Origin: Bradyrhizobium sp. 138
GTDB lineage: Bacteria; Pseudomonadota; Alphaproteobacteria; Rhizobiales; Xanthobacteraceae
Direction: 5' to 3'
Assembly (NCBI RefSeq): GCF_023074075.1
Contig: NZ_JADPKT010000091.1
Span: 124,001 to 188,000, forward strand
Length of the DNA: 64,000 bases
Part shown: in pieces, positions 43,942 through 52,788 of the stretch
Layout of the letters: every line of letters begins with the position of its first letter
Position numbering within the stretch: the first letter of the stretch is position 1
The notes under the pieces: model-generated
What the model saw: only the letters and a program-made list of their open reading frames with translations
Database searches by the model: none
Told to the model about the DNA's origin: nothing
Translations under genes and position numbers: made by a program

Positions 43942-44949
43942 TCATGCGCATGGCGCGTGTTTGAACAGATACGCGTTGGCCCGCTGCAGCATCTGCGCCA
44001 ACCGCTCCGCACGAGGGCCCAGTGGGGCGATGGCCTCCTCGGCGTCGCGTAACAAATCTAGCGCGAACTGGCGCGCTGCCTGCAGCCCCATGATCGACGC
44101 GCAGGTCGGCTTCTGCGCCGCGGCGTCCTTGCCGGGGGTCTTGCCCAGCGTCGCGGTATCAGCTGTCGCGTCGAGAATGTCGTCGACCACCTGCAACGCC
44201 AGGCCGAAACAGGCGGTGTAGCGATCGAGCGCACAGTACAGCGCAGCGTGCGCGGCATCCTCCGCGATGGCGCTTAGCGCGCCCATGCGAACGGACGCGC
44301 GCACTAGCGCTCCGCTCTTCATCCGGTGCATCGCCACGATCCTGTCCAGCTCGACGTGCTTTCCGACCAGGGACAGATCCATGGCCTGCCCGCCTGCGGC
44401 ACCCTCGGCGGACACCGCCTGCGCCAGTTCGCGCACGAGCGCAATACGGTTGTCGCCCGGCGCATCCAGGCTCGCGAGGGTCAGGAAGGCGTGCGCCTGC
44501 AGCGCATCGCCGACCAGGATCGCAGTGGCTTCGCCGAACTTGACGTGCACGGTCGGGAGGCCGCGGCGAAGGACGTCGTCGTCCATCGCGGGCAGGTCGT
44601 CGTGGACCAGGGTACAGGCATGCATCATCTCGATGGCGGCGCCGACGTTGTCGAGCATGTGCGCCGGCGTGTCAGCCAGTGCGCCGGCAGCCAGACAGAG
44701 CAAGGCGCGGGTGCGCTTGCCGCCATTCAAGGTGGCGTAGCGCATCGCGGCCATCAGCTCGGTCTCACCGTTGTCTTCGGCGCAGAGAAGACGCGCCAGC
44801 GTCTGTTCGACTCGCTTTGCGCCGTCCTGCATCCAGATCTCCGGCAGCAGCCTGCCGGACGCGTCGCGCACCTGCGCGCCCAATCCGCCGAGCGCGGAAA
44901 CGCCAATTCGGTCGTCCTGTAGCCTAGAACCGGTCTGCATGTTGTTCAT
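43942..44949 (-). CDS. ggps: Geranylgeranyl diphosphate synthase
   Basis: 335 residues from MNNMQTGSRLQDDRIGVSAL at 44949. A trans-prenyltransferase that builds the C20 precursor. The first aspartate-rich motif is CTLVHDDLPAMDDDVLRRG, the second LQVVDDILDATADTATLGK, with the substrate-binding LNGGKRTRALLCLA near residue 85 and GGQAMDLSLVGK in the middle. It lies between cyp117 (139 bp upstream) and cps (281 bp downstream). The upstream ATG at 45069 has no support. The frame is intact. Confidence 0.95.
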   Translation of the reverse strand: MNNMQTGSRLQDDRIGVSALGGLGAQVRDASGRLLPEIWMQDGAKRVEQTLARLLCAEDNGETELMAAMRYATLNGGKRTRALLCLAAGALADTPAHMLDNVGAAIEMMHACTLVHDDLPAMDDDVLRRGLPTVHVKFGEATAILVGDALQAHAFLTLASLDAPGDNRIALVRELAQAVSAEGAAGGQAMDLSLVGKHVELDRIVAMHRMKSGALVRASVRMGALSAIAEDAAHAALYCALDRYTACFGLALQVVDDILDATADTATLGKTPGKDAAAQKPTCASIMGLQAARQFALDLLRDAEEAIAPLGPRAERLAQMLQRANAYLFKHAPCA

Positions 44950-45088
44950 GTCCTTGTACCTGACACGGCCACGGCGAGCGCCGAGCCGCCGCGGTGTTGC
45001 CGGCGTCGCACCGAGCGCACGCGCCGAGTGCAGCAATGCCGCGCGTCGCCGGCGCCGCTGCCTCGCCACACGGGGATGCGATGCCAGC

Positions 45089-46432
45089 TCATGAGAACTC
45101 GATGCGGATTGTCATGGACGGATGTGCGGTCGGGTAATAGCGCCGGCCTTTTTCGACGCCGCTCAGCAGCCGCGGCCGCACCCCGGCCTTGTGCATGGTC
45201 AGCGCCAAGGCGATGCAGAACTGCACCAGTTCCAGCCATACCAAGTGGTAGCCGATGCAGACGTGTGGGCCGGTACCGAACTGCAGCATGTCCACCGGCT
45301 GGATCGGCTCCGTGCGTTGCAGCCACCGCGCCAGGCGGAACTGATCAGGCGCCTCGTGCAGCAGCGCCGAGGTCGAGAAATGGAGCAGCGGGATGCACAG
45401 ATGGGTGCCCGCGGGAATGCGCCGTTGGCCGAGTTGCAATTCCTGCAGCGCGCGACGCGGCAAGAGCGTGGCCGTCGGATGCACGCGCAGCGTCTCGCGG
45501 AACAGCGCCTCGGCGACCGGACACTGCGCCAGGTCCGCGTGCCGGGTCGGCACCGCGCCCACGCGTTGCGCCTCCTCGACCAGGGCGTCCCACAGCATAG
45601 GCTGCCGCGCCAGCTCGATCACCATCCAGGCCATCGTCGAGGCAGTGGTGTCGTGACCCGCAAGCAGCAGCAAGCGGATATTGGCGACCAGGACGTCATC
45701 GGAGAGCGCATCTTCGCTGCGATCGAAAGCGCTCACCATCTCGTTGATCAACCCCGTGCGCGCGGCATGCGCGCGCACGTCGCGGACGAACTGGCGCAAC
45801 TGCGCGTCGATCCAGTCGCGGGCGGCGCGGCCGCGCCGCAAGGGCAGTCCGGGCAGGTCGACCGGGGGCGCGACGATCAACTGCACCACTTGCCGGTACT
45901 TGCGATGCCATCCCGGCAGGTCCTGCGCGGGGATTCCCATGAGGCTGAATATGAGCTTGAGCATCAGGTCGCCGGTTTCGCGCAGGATGGTTACGTCGCC
46001 GCGGTCGCGCCACGCCTGCACCCGTGCCCGGATGACGGGCACGAACAGGTCGCCGATGCCGGCCTGGGTCAGCCCCTTGGGCAGGAACGCCGCCTTGATC
46101 GCATCGCGCGCCTGCCGGTGCGCGCCGCCGTCCTGGGTAACCAACGTTCCGCCAAGCAATTCAGGCGCGATCTCTTCGATCAGCGCCGAGGACACGTCCT
46201 TGTGCCGGAGCAGTGCGAACGCATCCGGATCCACGCAGGTCATCAGGTGTCCGGCAGGGCCGAAATCTAGCCAGAAGTGGCTGCCCAGCGTCCGTTCCGC
46301 GCGCCGCAGCAGGCGCGGCAGGTCGCAGATGATGGCGGGAAGATGCCCGACCAGGGGGAAAGCGCCGGGCACGACCGGGATGTCGTGCCGCAGCCGGTGC
46401 CGACGGTCGAACGGGTTGAGCAGCATGTCCAT
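45089..46432 (-). CDS. cyp117: Cytochrome P450 CYP117, ent-kaurene oxidase
   Basis: 447 residues from MDMLLNPFDRRHRLRHDIPV at 46432, where the ATG overlaps the sdr stop by one base. In bacterial GA biosynthesis CYP117 oxidises ent-kaurene to ent-kaurenoic acid. P450 landmarks are all present: I-helix LLLLAGHDTTASTMAWMV, ExxR in EALFRETLRVHPTA, and the haem-binding loop MLQFGTGPHVCIGYHLVW with the axial Cys. It is a soluble bacterial-type P450 with no membrane anchor. No lesions are seen. Confidence 0.93.
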   Translation of the reverse strand: MDMLLNPFDRRHRLRHDIPVVPGAFPLVGHLPAIICDLPRLLRRAERTLGSHFWLDFGPAGHLMTCVDPDAFALLRHKDVSSALIEEIAPELLGGTLVTQDGGAHRQARDAIKAAFLPKGLTQAGIGDLFVPVIRARVQAWRDRGDVTILRETGDLMLKLIFSLMGIPAQDLPGWHRKYRQVVQLIVAPPVDLPGLPLRRGRAARDWIDAQLRQFVRDVRAHAARTGLINEMVSAFDRSEDALSDDVLVANIRLLLLAGHDTTASTMAWMVIELARQPMLWDALVEEAQRVGAVPTRHADLAQCPVAEALFRETLRVHPTATLLPRRALQELQLGQRRIPAGTHLCIPLLHFSTSALLHEAPDQFRLARWLQRTEPIQPVDMLQFGTGPHVCIGYHLVWLELVQFCIALALTMHKAGVRPRLLSGVEKGRRYYPTAHPSMTIRIEFS

Positions 46433-47225
46433 CAGCAGCGCGGCGCCGCGGCCGCTTCGGCGGTGTGCCGGCAGGCCGCGCGGCGCGGCTGTTGCCACCG
46501 TCGGCGTACGTCGGCACATGCGCCAGCATGCCGCCGTCGATGCACACGACCTGGCCGGTGATGAACGCAGCATCGTCGTAGAGCAGGAACGCCACCAGCG
46601 CGGCCACGTCCCTCGGTGCAGCCGACGCGCGGCAGGAGCCGGCGCTGATGCCGTTGCATGCACTCGTCCAGCTTGGCGAGGAGGCACTCGGTCATGCCGA
46701 GACCCGGCGCAATCGCGTTGCAGCGGATCTGCGCATGACCGTACTGGGTGGCGAGCGAGGCCGACAGCATTTTCATCGCCGCCTTCGACGCGGCGTAGGA
46801 CGTCTGCGCGGTGTCACCGCTGAGCTCTTGGCACGACGACATGTTGACGATCGCCACCGCCGCGGGCGATATGGCCTGCCGGCAGCAGAGCAGCATGCCG
46901 CGCAGATTGGTCGCCATGGTCTGATCCCAGGCCGCCAGGTCCAGGTCGAGGATCCCACGGTGGCGCGGGGTCAGATGCATGTCGCTCCACCAGCAGGTCG
47001 ACCCCAGCGAAGTGCCGCTCCCACCGCCTGCGCATCGGCGATGTCCATGGCCAGGGCCAGCGCGTGGCCCGCTTCGGCCGCGGTCTGCGCGGTGCAGGCG
47101 ATGGCCGCCGAGCCATCAATATCGGCCACCACCACTCTGGTGCCCTCGCGTGCGATGGCGAGGGCGCATGCCTTGCCAATGCCGGCGCCGGTCACCACGG
47201 CCACCTTGCCTTCAAACCGTGCCAC
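46432..47225 (-). pseudogene. sdr: GA-pathway short-chain dehydrogenase, broken by several frameshifts
   Basis: A GTG at 47225 with AGGAGGA 5 bases upstream starts ARFEGKVAVVTGAGIGKACA. The Rossmann motif is two residues short compared with TGAGAGIG. At ~47020 the frame changes to read ERHFAGVDLLV. It changes again at ~46985 to read LDLDLAAWDQTMATNLRGML and SYAASKAAMKMLSASLATQY (YxxxK present). A third change at ~46625 gives AALVAFLLYDDAAFITGQVV and CIDGGMLAHVPTYADGG. A fourth near 46470 returns to the previous frame for the end AEAAAAPRC. The intact enzyme would oxidise GA12-aldehyde to GA12. Sequencing error cannot be excluded, but four shifts and small deletions suggest decay. Confidence 0.85.
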
Positions 47226-47520
47226 CGTGTCCTCCTGGATTGCGTTGGTCTTTCGCGGCATGTCGCTCGGCCTCCGAAGGAGAAGGCGCAGGGTCGACGC
47301 TGGCGCACTCGTCATCACCATCGTCGCTTTCGATGACCCGAATGGCGGCGACCGGGCACTGGCTGGCCGCGAGTCGCACGGCGGCGTGCAGCGCCTGCGG
47401 GACCGTCGCCACGCACACTTCGGCCACGCCGTCAGGTTCGCGTTGGCGAAAGGTGCCCGGCAGCGTCAGCACGCACTGCCCGCTGGTTGCGCACAGATCC
47501 TGGTCGACCAAGATGCGCAT
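47212..47520 (-). CDS. fd: Ferredoxin of the GA operon (partner of CYP114)
   Basis: 102 residues starting MRILVDQDLCATSGQCVLTL, one base after the cyp114 stop. The cysteines CATSGQC (CX5C) and ASQCPVAAIRV fit a small P450-associated ferredoxin, probably [3Fe-4S]. In characterised GA clusters this ferredoxin is needed for full CYP114 activity. The acidic, low-complexity C-terminal tail (ESDDGDDECASVDPAPS) runs into the sdr start, overlapping it by 14 bases. The frame is intact. Confidence 0.9.
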   Translation of the reverse strand: MRILVDQDLCATSGQCVLTLPGTFRQREPDGVAEVCVATVPQALHAAVRLAASQCPVAAIRVIESDDGDDECASVDPAPSPSEAERHAAKDQRNPGGHGGTV

Positions 47521-47521
47521 C

Positions 47522-48811
47522 TCAGCCCCCCTGCGGATGCAGCCGCACCGGCAGCGCGCGCAACGTCCTAAGGAACTCGGAGGTCTCCCGCGTCGGCGGC
47601 TCGGCCAATGCCAGCGTGGGGAAGCGCGCCTGGATCCGCGGCAGGCTCTCGGCCAACTGCACCCTGGCCAGTTGCGCACCGAGGCAAAAGCGGATGCCGT
47701 GGCCGAAGCTCAGCATGATCTTCCCGTCGATCGACATGCCAGGACTGGTGCCGTAGAACCGCGCGGGATCGAAGCGGTCCGGATCGGCGAAGGCGTCCGG
47801 GTCGCGATTGCCGGCCGCGATCAGCACGCGCACGTCCGCGTTCTTCGGGATCACCACGCCGCCCAATTCGATGTCGCGCTGGGCGATACGCAGAGTGGCG
47901 CTGAACATGACGGGCGAGTCGCGGCGCAGGACTTCTTCGACGAATGCCTTCACCCCCACGGCGTCTCCTTGAAGCCAGTGCCGCTGTTCGGGATACGCCA
48001 GCATCGCGAGGACCGCATGGTCGATGGTCGCAGCAGTGGTTGCGAAGCCGCCCAGCAGCATGCCCCAAAGCATGCTGATCAACTCCGCATCCGACAGCGT
48101 GTCGGCATCGTCGTCGTGTGCGCCGACCAGCATCGACACGATGTCGTGGCGGGGATCGGTGCGCTTGCGCTGTATGAGGTCGCCGAAGTAGGCCTGCACC
48201 CTGGCGCTGGCCGCGTCCGCCGTGGCGAGCTGGGAGTCGCTGGCGTGCGGGCCCAGGCCTTTCAGAATGGGGTCAATGACGGCGGCGAGCCCGAACATGT
48301 CGTCCTGGGGCATGCCGAACAGTTCGGCCAAGACCAGCATGGGCAAGGCCAGCGCGAATTCCCGATGCAGGTCCACCGCCTCCCCGCGCTCCAGCGCGGG
48401 CGCCATGCCGTCCAGGCGCGCTGCGACGATGCGCGCGATGCTCGGCCGCAGGTTGTCGATCTGGCGCATGGTGAAATCGGGCGAGATCAGCCGGCGCAGA
48501 CGCGTATGCGTCGGCGGGTCCTTCATCGCTAGTGTAGACGTCAGCAGATTGAGTGACAGGCTGGTCGCCGCACGCGGGAAATAGCGCGCCAGTTCGCCCG
48601 GCGCCGGTGCCCGAAACGCATCGCCCGTGGCCGTGAGCGCCCAGTAGATGTCGGCGTGGCGGCTCAACAGAAAGAGGCCCGACGCCGCGCGATGCACCGG
48701 ATCGTGCTCGCGCAACCAGTGCATAAACGGATACGGGTCGTGGATGCGCGCTGGCGACGCCAGTTCGGCGAAGGCGTCCCGGCATGCTGCCGTCGTCTCT
48801 TGCACGTCCAT
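47522..48811 (-). CDS. cyp114: Cytochrome P450 CYP114, ent-kaurenoic acid oxidase
   Basis: 429 residues from MDVQETTAACRDAFAELASP at 48811. In bacterial GA biosynthesis CYP114, with the next-door ferredoxin, oxidises ent-kaurenoic acid through ring contraction to GA12-aldehyde. Landmarks are LLGGFATTAATIDHAVLAML in the I-helix, ExxR in FVEEVLRRDSPVM, and the haem loop IMLSFGHGIRFCLGAQLARV. It is the first gene left in the cluster; cyp112 (GA12 to GA9), which normally precedes it, is missing. Open frame upstream of the chosen ATG does not resemble the CYP112 C-terminus. Confidence 0.92.
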   Translation of the reverse strand: MDVQETTAACRDAFAELASPARIHDPYPFMHWLREHDPVHRAASGLFLLSRHADIYWALTATGDAFRAPAPGELARYFPRAATSLSLNLLTSTLAMKDPPTHTRLRRLISPDFTMRQIDNLRPSIARIVAARLDGMAPALERGEAVDLHREFALALPMLVLAELFGMPQDDMFGLAAVIDPILKGLGPHASDSQLATADAASARVQAYFGDLIQRKRTDPRHDIVSMLVGAHDDDADTLSDAELISMLWGMLLGGFATTAATIDHAVLAMLAYPEQRHWLQGDAVGVKAFVEEVLRRDSPVMFSATLRIAQRDIELGGVVIPKNADVRVLIAAGNRDPDAFADPDRFDPARFYGTSPGMSIDGKIMLSFGHGIRFCLGAQLARVQLAESLPRIQARFPTLALAEPPTRETSEFLRTLRALPVRLHPQGG

Positions 48812-49464
48812 CTTGGTTACCTGTTGGCTGGCTGATCTGACCGGCGCGCGCCAGGCGCGCCGGCAAATTGCGGAGAACATCGGGGCGATTTCGCCGAGGC
48901 CCGTTCCCATACAATGCTATTTGATGCGGATTTGACATTTTGCTTTTCTTTCTTCTTTCCATCGATCGCGGTGTCATCCACGAAATGAAGGTCGGTCGGC
49001 GGCTCCCGGCTCGCAACGAAGGAGCTTCAAAACTCGTGCCAATTTGGCCGACCCAGCAGAAGGAAAAGCTTGTGATTGCTTTTCAGCGGATTAGCGGATT
49101 AGCCTGAGGCCAGACAAGAGCTCGCGAACTAGGCCAGTTTCACGGACCAACAAAGGCGACAGAACAGTGTCGGATAGTCGTCAGACGCCAGACTGGCGAC
49201 ACCTTCTTTATCAGTTCTCCTGAATGACGATTCCAGTTGCTGGAATATATGCGGCCTCTCGCAAGTGGACTGCTGTTGCAGGCAGGCCATAATGAGATCC
49301 GCGCACACGCGTTCCCAATGAAGGGTTGGGGCACCAAGCCCGCTTTTTTTTGCACAGGGCTTACGGTATGCTGATCCACTGTTTCGTCATCACTATTCGC
49401 GAACCTTGCAATCGAGCCAGAAGCGTCAGGCAAACGCGGGATCTCTGCCTTCGTCGCCACGCAT
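48812..49464. other. 650-bp spacer upstream of the GA cluster
   Basis: No gene can be supported. This is where cyp112 would be expected. I see neither its haem loop nor its C-terminal end. Composition changes here from the GC-rich GA cluster to ordinary flanking DNA. Confidence 0.5.
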
Positions 49465-49905
49465 TTGCTCGAAGCGCTAACAAAGACAGTGCTCCAGATC
49501 GACTTCAGGTCCGTCGTCATGAACGGGACTGTTAGCATTCTTGCTCTTCGGGGGAGCGCTCCACGTCGATCTCGCAACGTTGGTAAGCCGCCCGTACCCC
49601 CAATCGAGCTTGCCACCTTCGCCACGATCACGTCGACGTTTATCCTTGGCTTTCTATTCTGGCAGCCCGCTGGTCTCCTTGGTTAGTCGCTGCCGCTGTC
49701 TTTGGCGCTGGTGTTTGGCGGCCTCATCAGCCTGACCGATCCGGTGGCGGTCGTGGGGAAGCTCAAAGTGTAAAGGCACCTGAAAGTCTCGAGGTCGAGA
49801 TGCACGGCGAGTCGCTCTTCGACGACGGTGTCGGCATTGTCGTCCTGCTGGCCTTCGCCGCCGGCGGTCCATGCGAGGTCGCGGCCCAATTCGGCAACTA
49901 ACGGC
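49465..49905 (+). pseudogene. CPA1-type Na+/H+ antiporter remnant
   Basis: Plus-strand pieces in changing frames read LTKTVLQIDFRSVVMNG, LFGGALHVDLATLVSR, ATFATITSTFILGFLFWQPA, SLPLSLALVFGGLISLTDPV, then LEVEMHGESLFDDGVGIVVL and LAFAAGG. These follow the order of a cation:proton antiporter core, including the TDPVAV and GESLFDDG landmarks. At least three frameshifts and one stop are present, and both ends are missing. It marks decayed DNA between the GA cluster and the nifX-fdxB end. Confidence 0.75.
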
Positions 49906-49991
49906 TTCACGCCAGAACAGGTCGGATCTGGGAGTTCCCTACCAGCTTGTATCTGACAACTCACTCGTCGATCTCGTCGGAGAATGCTGAA

Positions 49992-50276
49992 TCAACCAGG
50001 TGGTGTGTGGGTCTGACAGTTTGTTGGGCACACCCGGGCGCAGGCGCTGCAGCCGATGCAAGCGCCTTCGTCCTTCAGCACCATGACCTTCTTTTCGAGC
50101 TCATCGTCGTCCTCGTCGAGATCGATGATCTCGCCACCCTCGCTTAGCCCCTTCAGCGTCATGACGTCACGGCCGCAGATCTTATAGCAGCGGCCGCAGC
50201 CGATACACTTGTTGGGATCGATAGAAACTAGGTAGTCCGGCCTCCAATTGCGACCGTCGCGGGTCCTGAATGACAT
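49992..50276 (-). CDS. fdxB: FdxB, nif-specific ferredoxin III
   Basis: 94 residues. Two cluster motifs: KCIGCGRCYKICGRDVM and ACIGCSACARVCPTNCQT, separated by an acidic loop (DLDEDDDELEKKV). This is the layout of the nif-specific 4Fe-4S ferredoxin III family. It probably supplies electrons for cofactor assembly or nitrogenase. It is the last gene of the nifDKENX operon, 13 bp after the CCE_0567-type gene. No lesions are seen. Confidence 0.93.
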   Translation of the reverse strand: MSFRTRDGRNWRPDYLVSIDPNKCIGCGRCYKICGRDVMTLKGLSEGGEIIDLDEDDDELEKKVMVLKDEGACIGCSACARVCPTNCQTHTPPG

Positions 50277-50289
50277 GGCTAACCATCCG

Positions 50290-50490
50290 CTATGTTTTGT
50301 CCAACGCCTCGAGATATCGGCGCTTGCTTTCGAGCTCGCTGAAGGCAGCGTGGGCCTTCTGGGCCACGCTCAGGATCGACGACCAGTTGACCGGCAGCTC
50401 CTCGGAGAGGTCGTGGAGGTCCATCTTGGCCTGGGTCGCCTTGGCCGACAGCTTCTTTATTTCCGCTTTCAGAGTTTCGATATCGCTCAC
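50290..50490 (-). CDS. CCE_0567-type small nif protein
   Basis: 66 residues, MSDIETLKAEIKKLSAKATQ, then AKMDLHDLSEELPVNWSSIL and KAHAAFSELESKRRYLEALD. Two charged amphipathic helices form a predicted coiled-coil hairpin. This small family (CCE_0567/DUF683) is nearly always found between the DUF269 gene and a ferredoxin gene in nif clusters. The function is not established. It starts 7 bp after the DUF269 gene and is part of the nifDKENX operon. Confidence 0.88.
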   Translation of the reverse strand: MSDIETLKAEIKKLSAKATQAKMDLHDLSEELPVNWSSILSVAQKAHAAFSELESKRRYLEALDKT

Positions 50491-50497
50491 ACTTGCC

Positions 50498-50968
50498 TCA
50501 ACAACTCGCCACTTCCGGGAACTTACGGATCATCTCAACGCCACTGTTGACGAATTTGTCGCCTTGATTGGCGAGATCAGAGAGTTGGTCGAAACCAAAG
50601 CGATGCACGTCGCGCAGCTGCTTGCTCACGACAACGAGCCGGCCGCCGATCAGCACGATCCGACCGAACCCTTCGTGATGCATCTTCAGCATTGGCGAGA
50701 TCATCACACCGGTTGCCTTCTCGATAGAGAGCGCAACGGCGTCGAAGAACAGCTCCAGCCGCCATGTCGTGTCCGGGTCGGGATTGCCGACGATCGGCAG
50801 CGCACGGCGCTTGCGCTTGTCGAGAACGTAGGGTTCGAGCAGCTCGAGATCCTTTTTGCCGTCCCAGGCGCCGTGGGTGTCCTGGGCGCGCCAGATCTTG
50901 ATAAGCTCTTTCAGAAATGGCCCTTCCGCGGCGGCGGCGGCTGGAGTGACTTCAGACGGATCGGCCAT
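50498..50968 (-). CDS. NifX-associated protein (DUF269)
   Basis: 156 residues. The DUF269 core is visible: PFLKELIKIWRAQDTHGAWD, PDTTWRLELFFDAVALSIEK, MLKMHHEGFGRIVLIGGRLV and FGFDQLSDLANQGDKFVNSG. The family is exclusive to nif operons and follows nifX; a role in cofactor handling is assumed but unproven. It is cytoplasmic with no membrane segment. The start is 10 bp after the nifX stop. Confidence 0.92.
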   Translation of the reverse strand: MADPSEVTPAAAAAEGPFLKELIKIWRAQDTHGAWDGKKDLELLEPYVLDKRKRRALPIVGNPDPDTTWRLELFFDAVALSIEKATGVMISPMLKMHHEGFGRIVLIGGRLVVVSKQLRDVHRFGFDQLSDLANQGDKFVNSGVEMIRKFPEVASC

Positions 50969-50978
50969 CTTTATTCCT

Positions 50979-51374
50979 TCAGGCTTCGAAATCGACCGTA
51001 CGTTCCCGGCTTTTGGTGAGCAGCTTCCGCAGCCAGGGCGGCGGCGACCCCTTCAGCACGGTTTCGAGTTTGACGCAAAGGTCGTGGATGGGCTCTGGCT
51101 GCAGCACCTTCATCGGATGGATGTTCCTGGCGACGACTCGCGCAGCACCCGAGCCGCCAATCGCCGCAACATAGAGGATTGCGCACCCCCTGATCGCCTC
51201 GATCTTCGGCGCGAGCTTATCCTCATTGCCGTCTTCGGTGAGGTCACCGTCGAATTGGATCGCCTCGATAAACCGATGCCCGTCCGGGCTGACCTCGTAG
51301 ATCACGATGTTCTTGGCCCAGCCGAAGTGGGCATCGACGTGCTTCAAGTCCTGAGTGGCGAATGCAACTTTCAT
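50979..51374 (-). CDS. nifX: NifX, FeMo-co precursor carrier
   Basis: 131 residues from MKVAFATQDLKHVDAHFGWA at 51374. NifX binds NifB-co and the VK-cluster and moves them between NifB and NifEN. The dinitrogenase-iron-molybdenum-binding domain is readable: VDAHFGWAKNIVIYEVSPDG, GCAILYVAAIGGSGAARVVA, HPMKVLQPEPIHDLCVKLET. The start is 22 bp after the nifN stop; the open frame upstream (to 51467) overlaps nifN and is rejected. Confidence 0.96.
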   Translation of the reverse strand: MKVAFATQDLKHVDAHFGWAKNIVIYEVSPDGHRFIEAIQFDGDLTEDGNEDKLAPKIEAIRGCAILYVAAIGGSGAARVVARNIHPMKVLQPEPIHDLCVKLETVLKGSPPPWLRKLLTKSRERTVDFEA

Positions 51375-51396
51375 CCGGGTTGTTTTCTCTCCCTGC

Positions 51397-52779
51397 TCAA
51401 TGCAACTGGGGTGGATGGACCTGCGGGCCGCCGCAGCTTGATCGCCAGGTGTCGGGCGTCGGCCCATGGTTCGCTTCGCGGTCGGTGATGATCAGATTGG
51501 CGATGTCAAAGATCAGATCGCGCGTGCCGCGATAGCCAACCATCGTGAGGTGCGCAGCGCCAAGGCGATCGAACATCGGAAAGCCTACCCGGAAGAACGG
51601 GACATTGAGTCGCGAAGCGGCCTGGCGACCATGTGAATGCGACATCAAGAGGTCGCAGTCACGCGACCTGGCAAGCTCTTCAAGGTCCTCCAGATCGCCG
51701 ATCAGGACGTCCTCGGTCCTGACCCGCTGGAGCACCGGTGAGTTCGTCGTCGTCACCGCAGCACTTACCTGTGCGCCCATCTCGTGGAGCAAGCTGGAGA
51801 GATCGAATAACAAGTCCGGCTCGGCGCCGATCGCTAGCTTGCGGCCGCCGATATGGAAATGTGCATCCAGCATGGCGTCTGCCAGCTGTCCACGCTGCCG
51901 GCGATATTTCCAGGGCACCGACCGGCCGCTGATCTGGCTCAGGAAGGCGATGAATTCGTCATTTGGGATAAGGCCACAGAGCCGCTCGAACAGGCGGAAC
52001 GGCGCGCCTGTCCGCACCTGCATTGCCTCGGCCGCACGACGCATCTGCGCGCCGATCGCGATCGTCCAGCCCACCTGCCCCATGGTCGCAATCTCGTCCA
52101 CTCCAATGCCCCCGATCGTGGTGGGCGTGAATTCGTCGGGGATGTGACCGTCCAGCGAACCGGCGACGTCCGGCAGGAACGAGGGCTTGAGCCCAAAATC
52201 CTCAAAAATCGTGCGCAGCTCGTCGAGATCGCCGGGCGTGAGGTGGCATCCAGGTAGCACATTGACGCGCGAGATATCGCGCGGTCTCGCCGCGTCGACA
52301 GGAGCCACAAGCATCTCGATCATCCGCGCCACTGTCTTGCCCCAGCCATCCTGAAAGGCATCCTTGAAATCCGGGGTGGAGACGTAGACAAGGGGCAGCT
52401 TTTCGAGCTTCGGATGCTTCTGTCGGATCAACCGGATGAAGGCTTCGACGTCATCGCCGTTGGTCTCGGTGACGCCGGTCGAATTGATACCAATGATCTC
52501 AGGCTCGAGCCGATCGTAGATGTTCAGGATCGCCTGTTCGAGATTCTCGTGGCCACCGAGCACCGTGGCAACCTCGCTCATGGCCGTCGTCTGCATCGGC
52601 ACGGCTTCATTGAAATGGCGCACGAACAGCGTTAGCCCGAAGGAGGTGCAACCTTGCGGACCGTGCAAAAGCGGCATTGCGCCGCGCAGTCCCAGGAAGG
52701 CAAATGAGCCGCCGATCGGCTGGCTCATTTTGAGCGGATTGACCGAACAGGCCTTCTTCGAGGTAGTGACGATCGCCAT
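51397..52779 (-). CDS. nifN: NifN, FeMo-co scaffold beta subunit
   Basis: 460 residues. NifN pairs with NifE to form the NifEN scaffold on which NifB-co matures. Landmarks are SKKACSVNPLKMSQPIGGSF and the conserved Cys in LLHGPQGCTSFGLTLF, plus IGINSTGVTETNGDDVEAFI and FFRVGFPMFDRLGAAHLTMV. The structure mirrors NifK without the P-cluster serine region. It starts 9 bp after nifE. No lesions are seen. A C-terminal tail GPQVHPPQLH is slightly histidine-rich. Confidence 0.97.
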   Translation of the reverse strand: MAIVTTSKKACSVNPLKMSQPIGGSFAFLGLRGAMPLLHGPQGCTSFGLTLFVRHFNEAVPMQTTAMSEVATVLGGHENLEQAILNIYDRLEPEIIGINSTGVTETNGDDVEAFIRLIRQKHPKLEKLPLVYVSTPDFKDAFQDGWGKTVARMIEMLVAPVDAARPRDISRVNVLPGCHLTPGDLDELRTIFEDFGLKPSFLPDVAGSLDGHIPDEFTPTTIGGIGVDEIATMGQVGWTIAIGAQMRRAAEAMQVRTGAPFRLFERLCGLIPNDEFIAFLSQISGRSVPWKYRRQRGQLADAMLDAHFHIGGRKLAIGAEPDLLFDLSSLLHEMGAQVSAAVTTTNSPVLQRVRTEDVLIGDLEDLEELARSRDCDLLMSHSHGRQAASRLNVPFFRVGFPMFDRLGAAHLTMVGYRGTRDLIFDIANLIITDREANHGPTPDTWRSSCGGPQVHPPQLH

Positions 52780-52788
52780 GCCGTTCCC

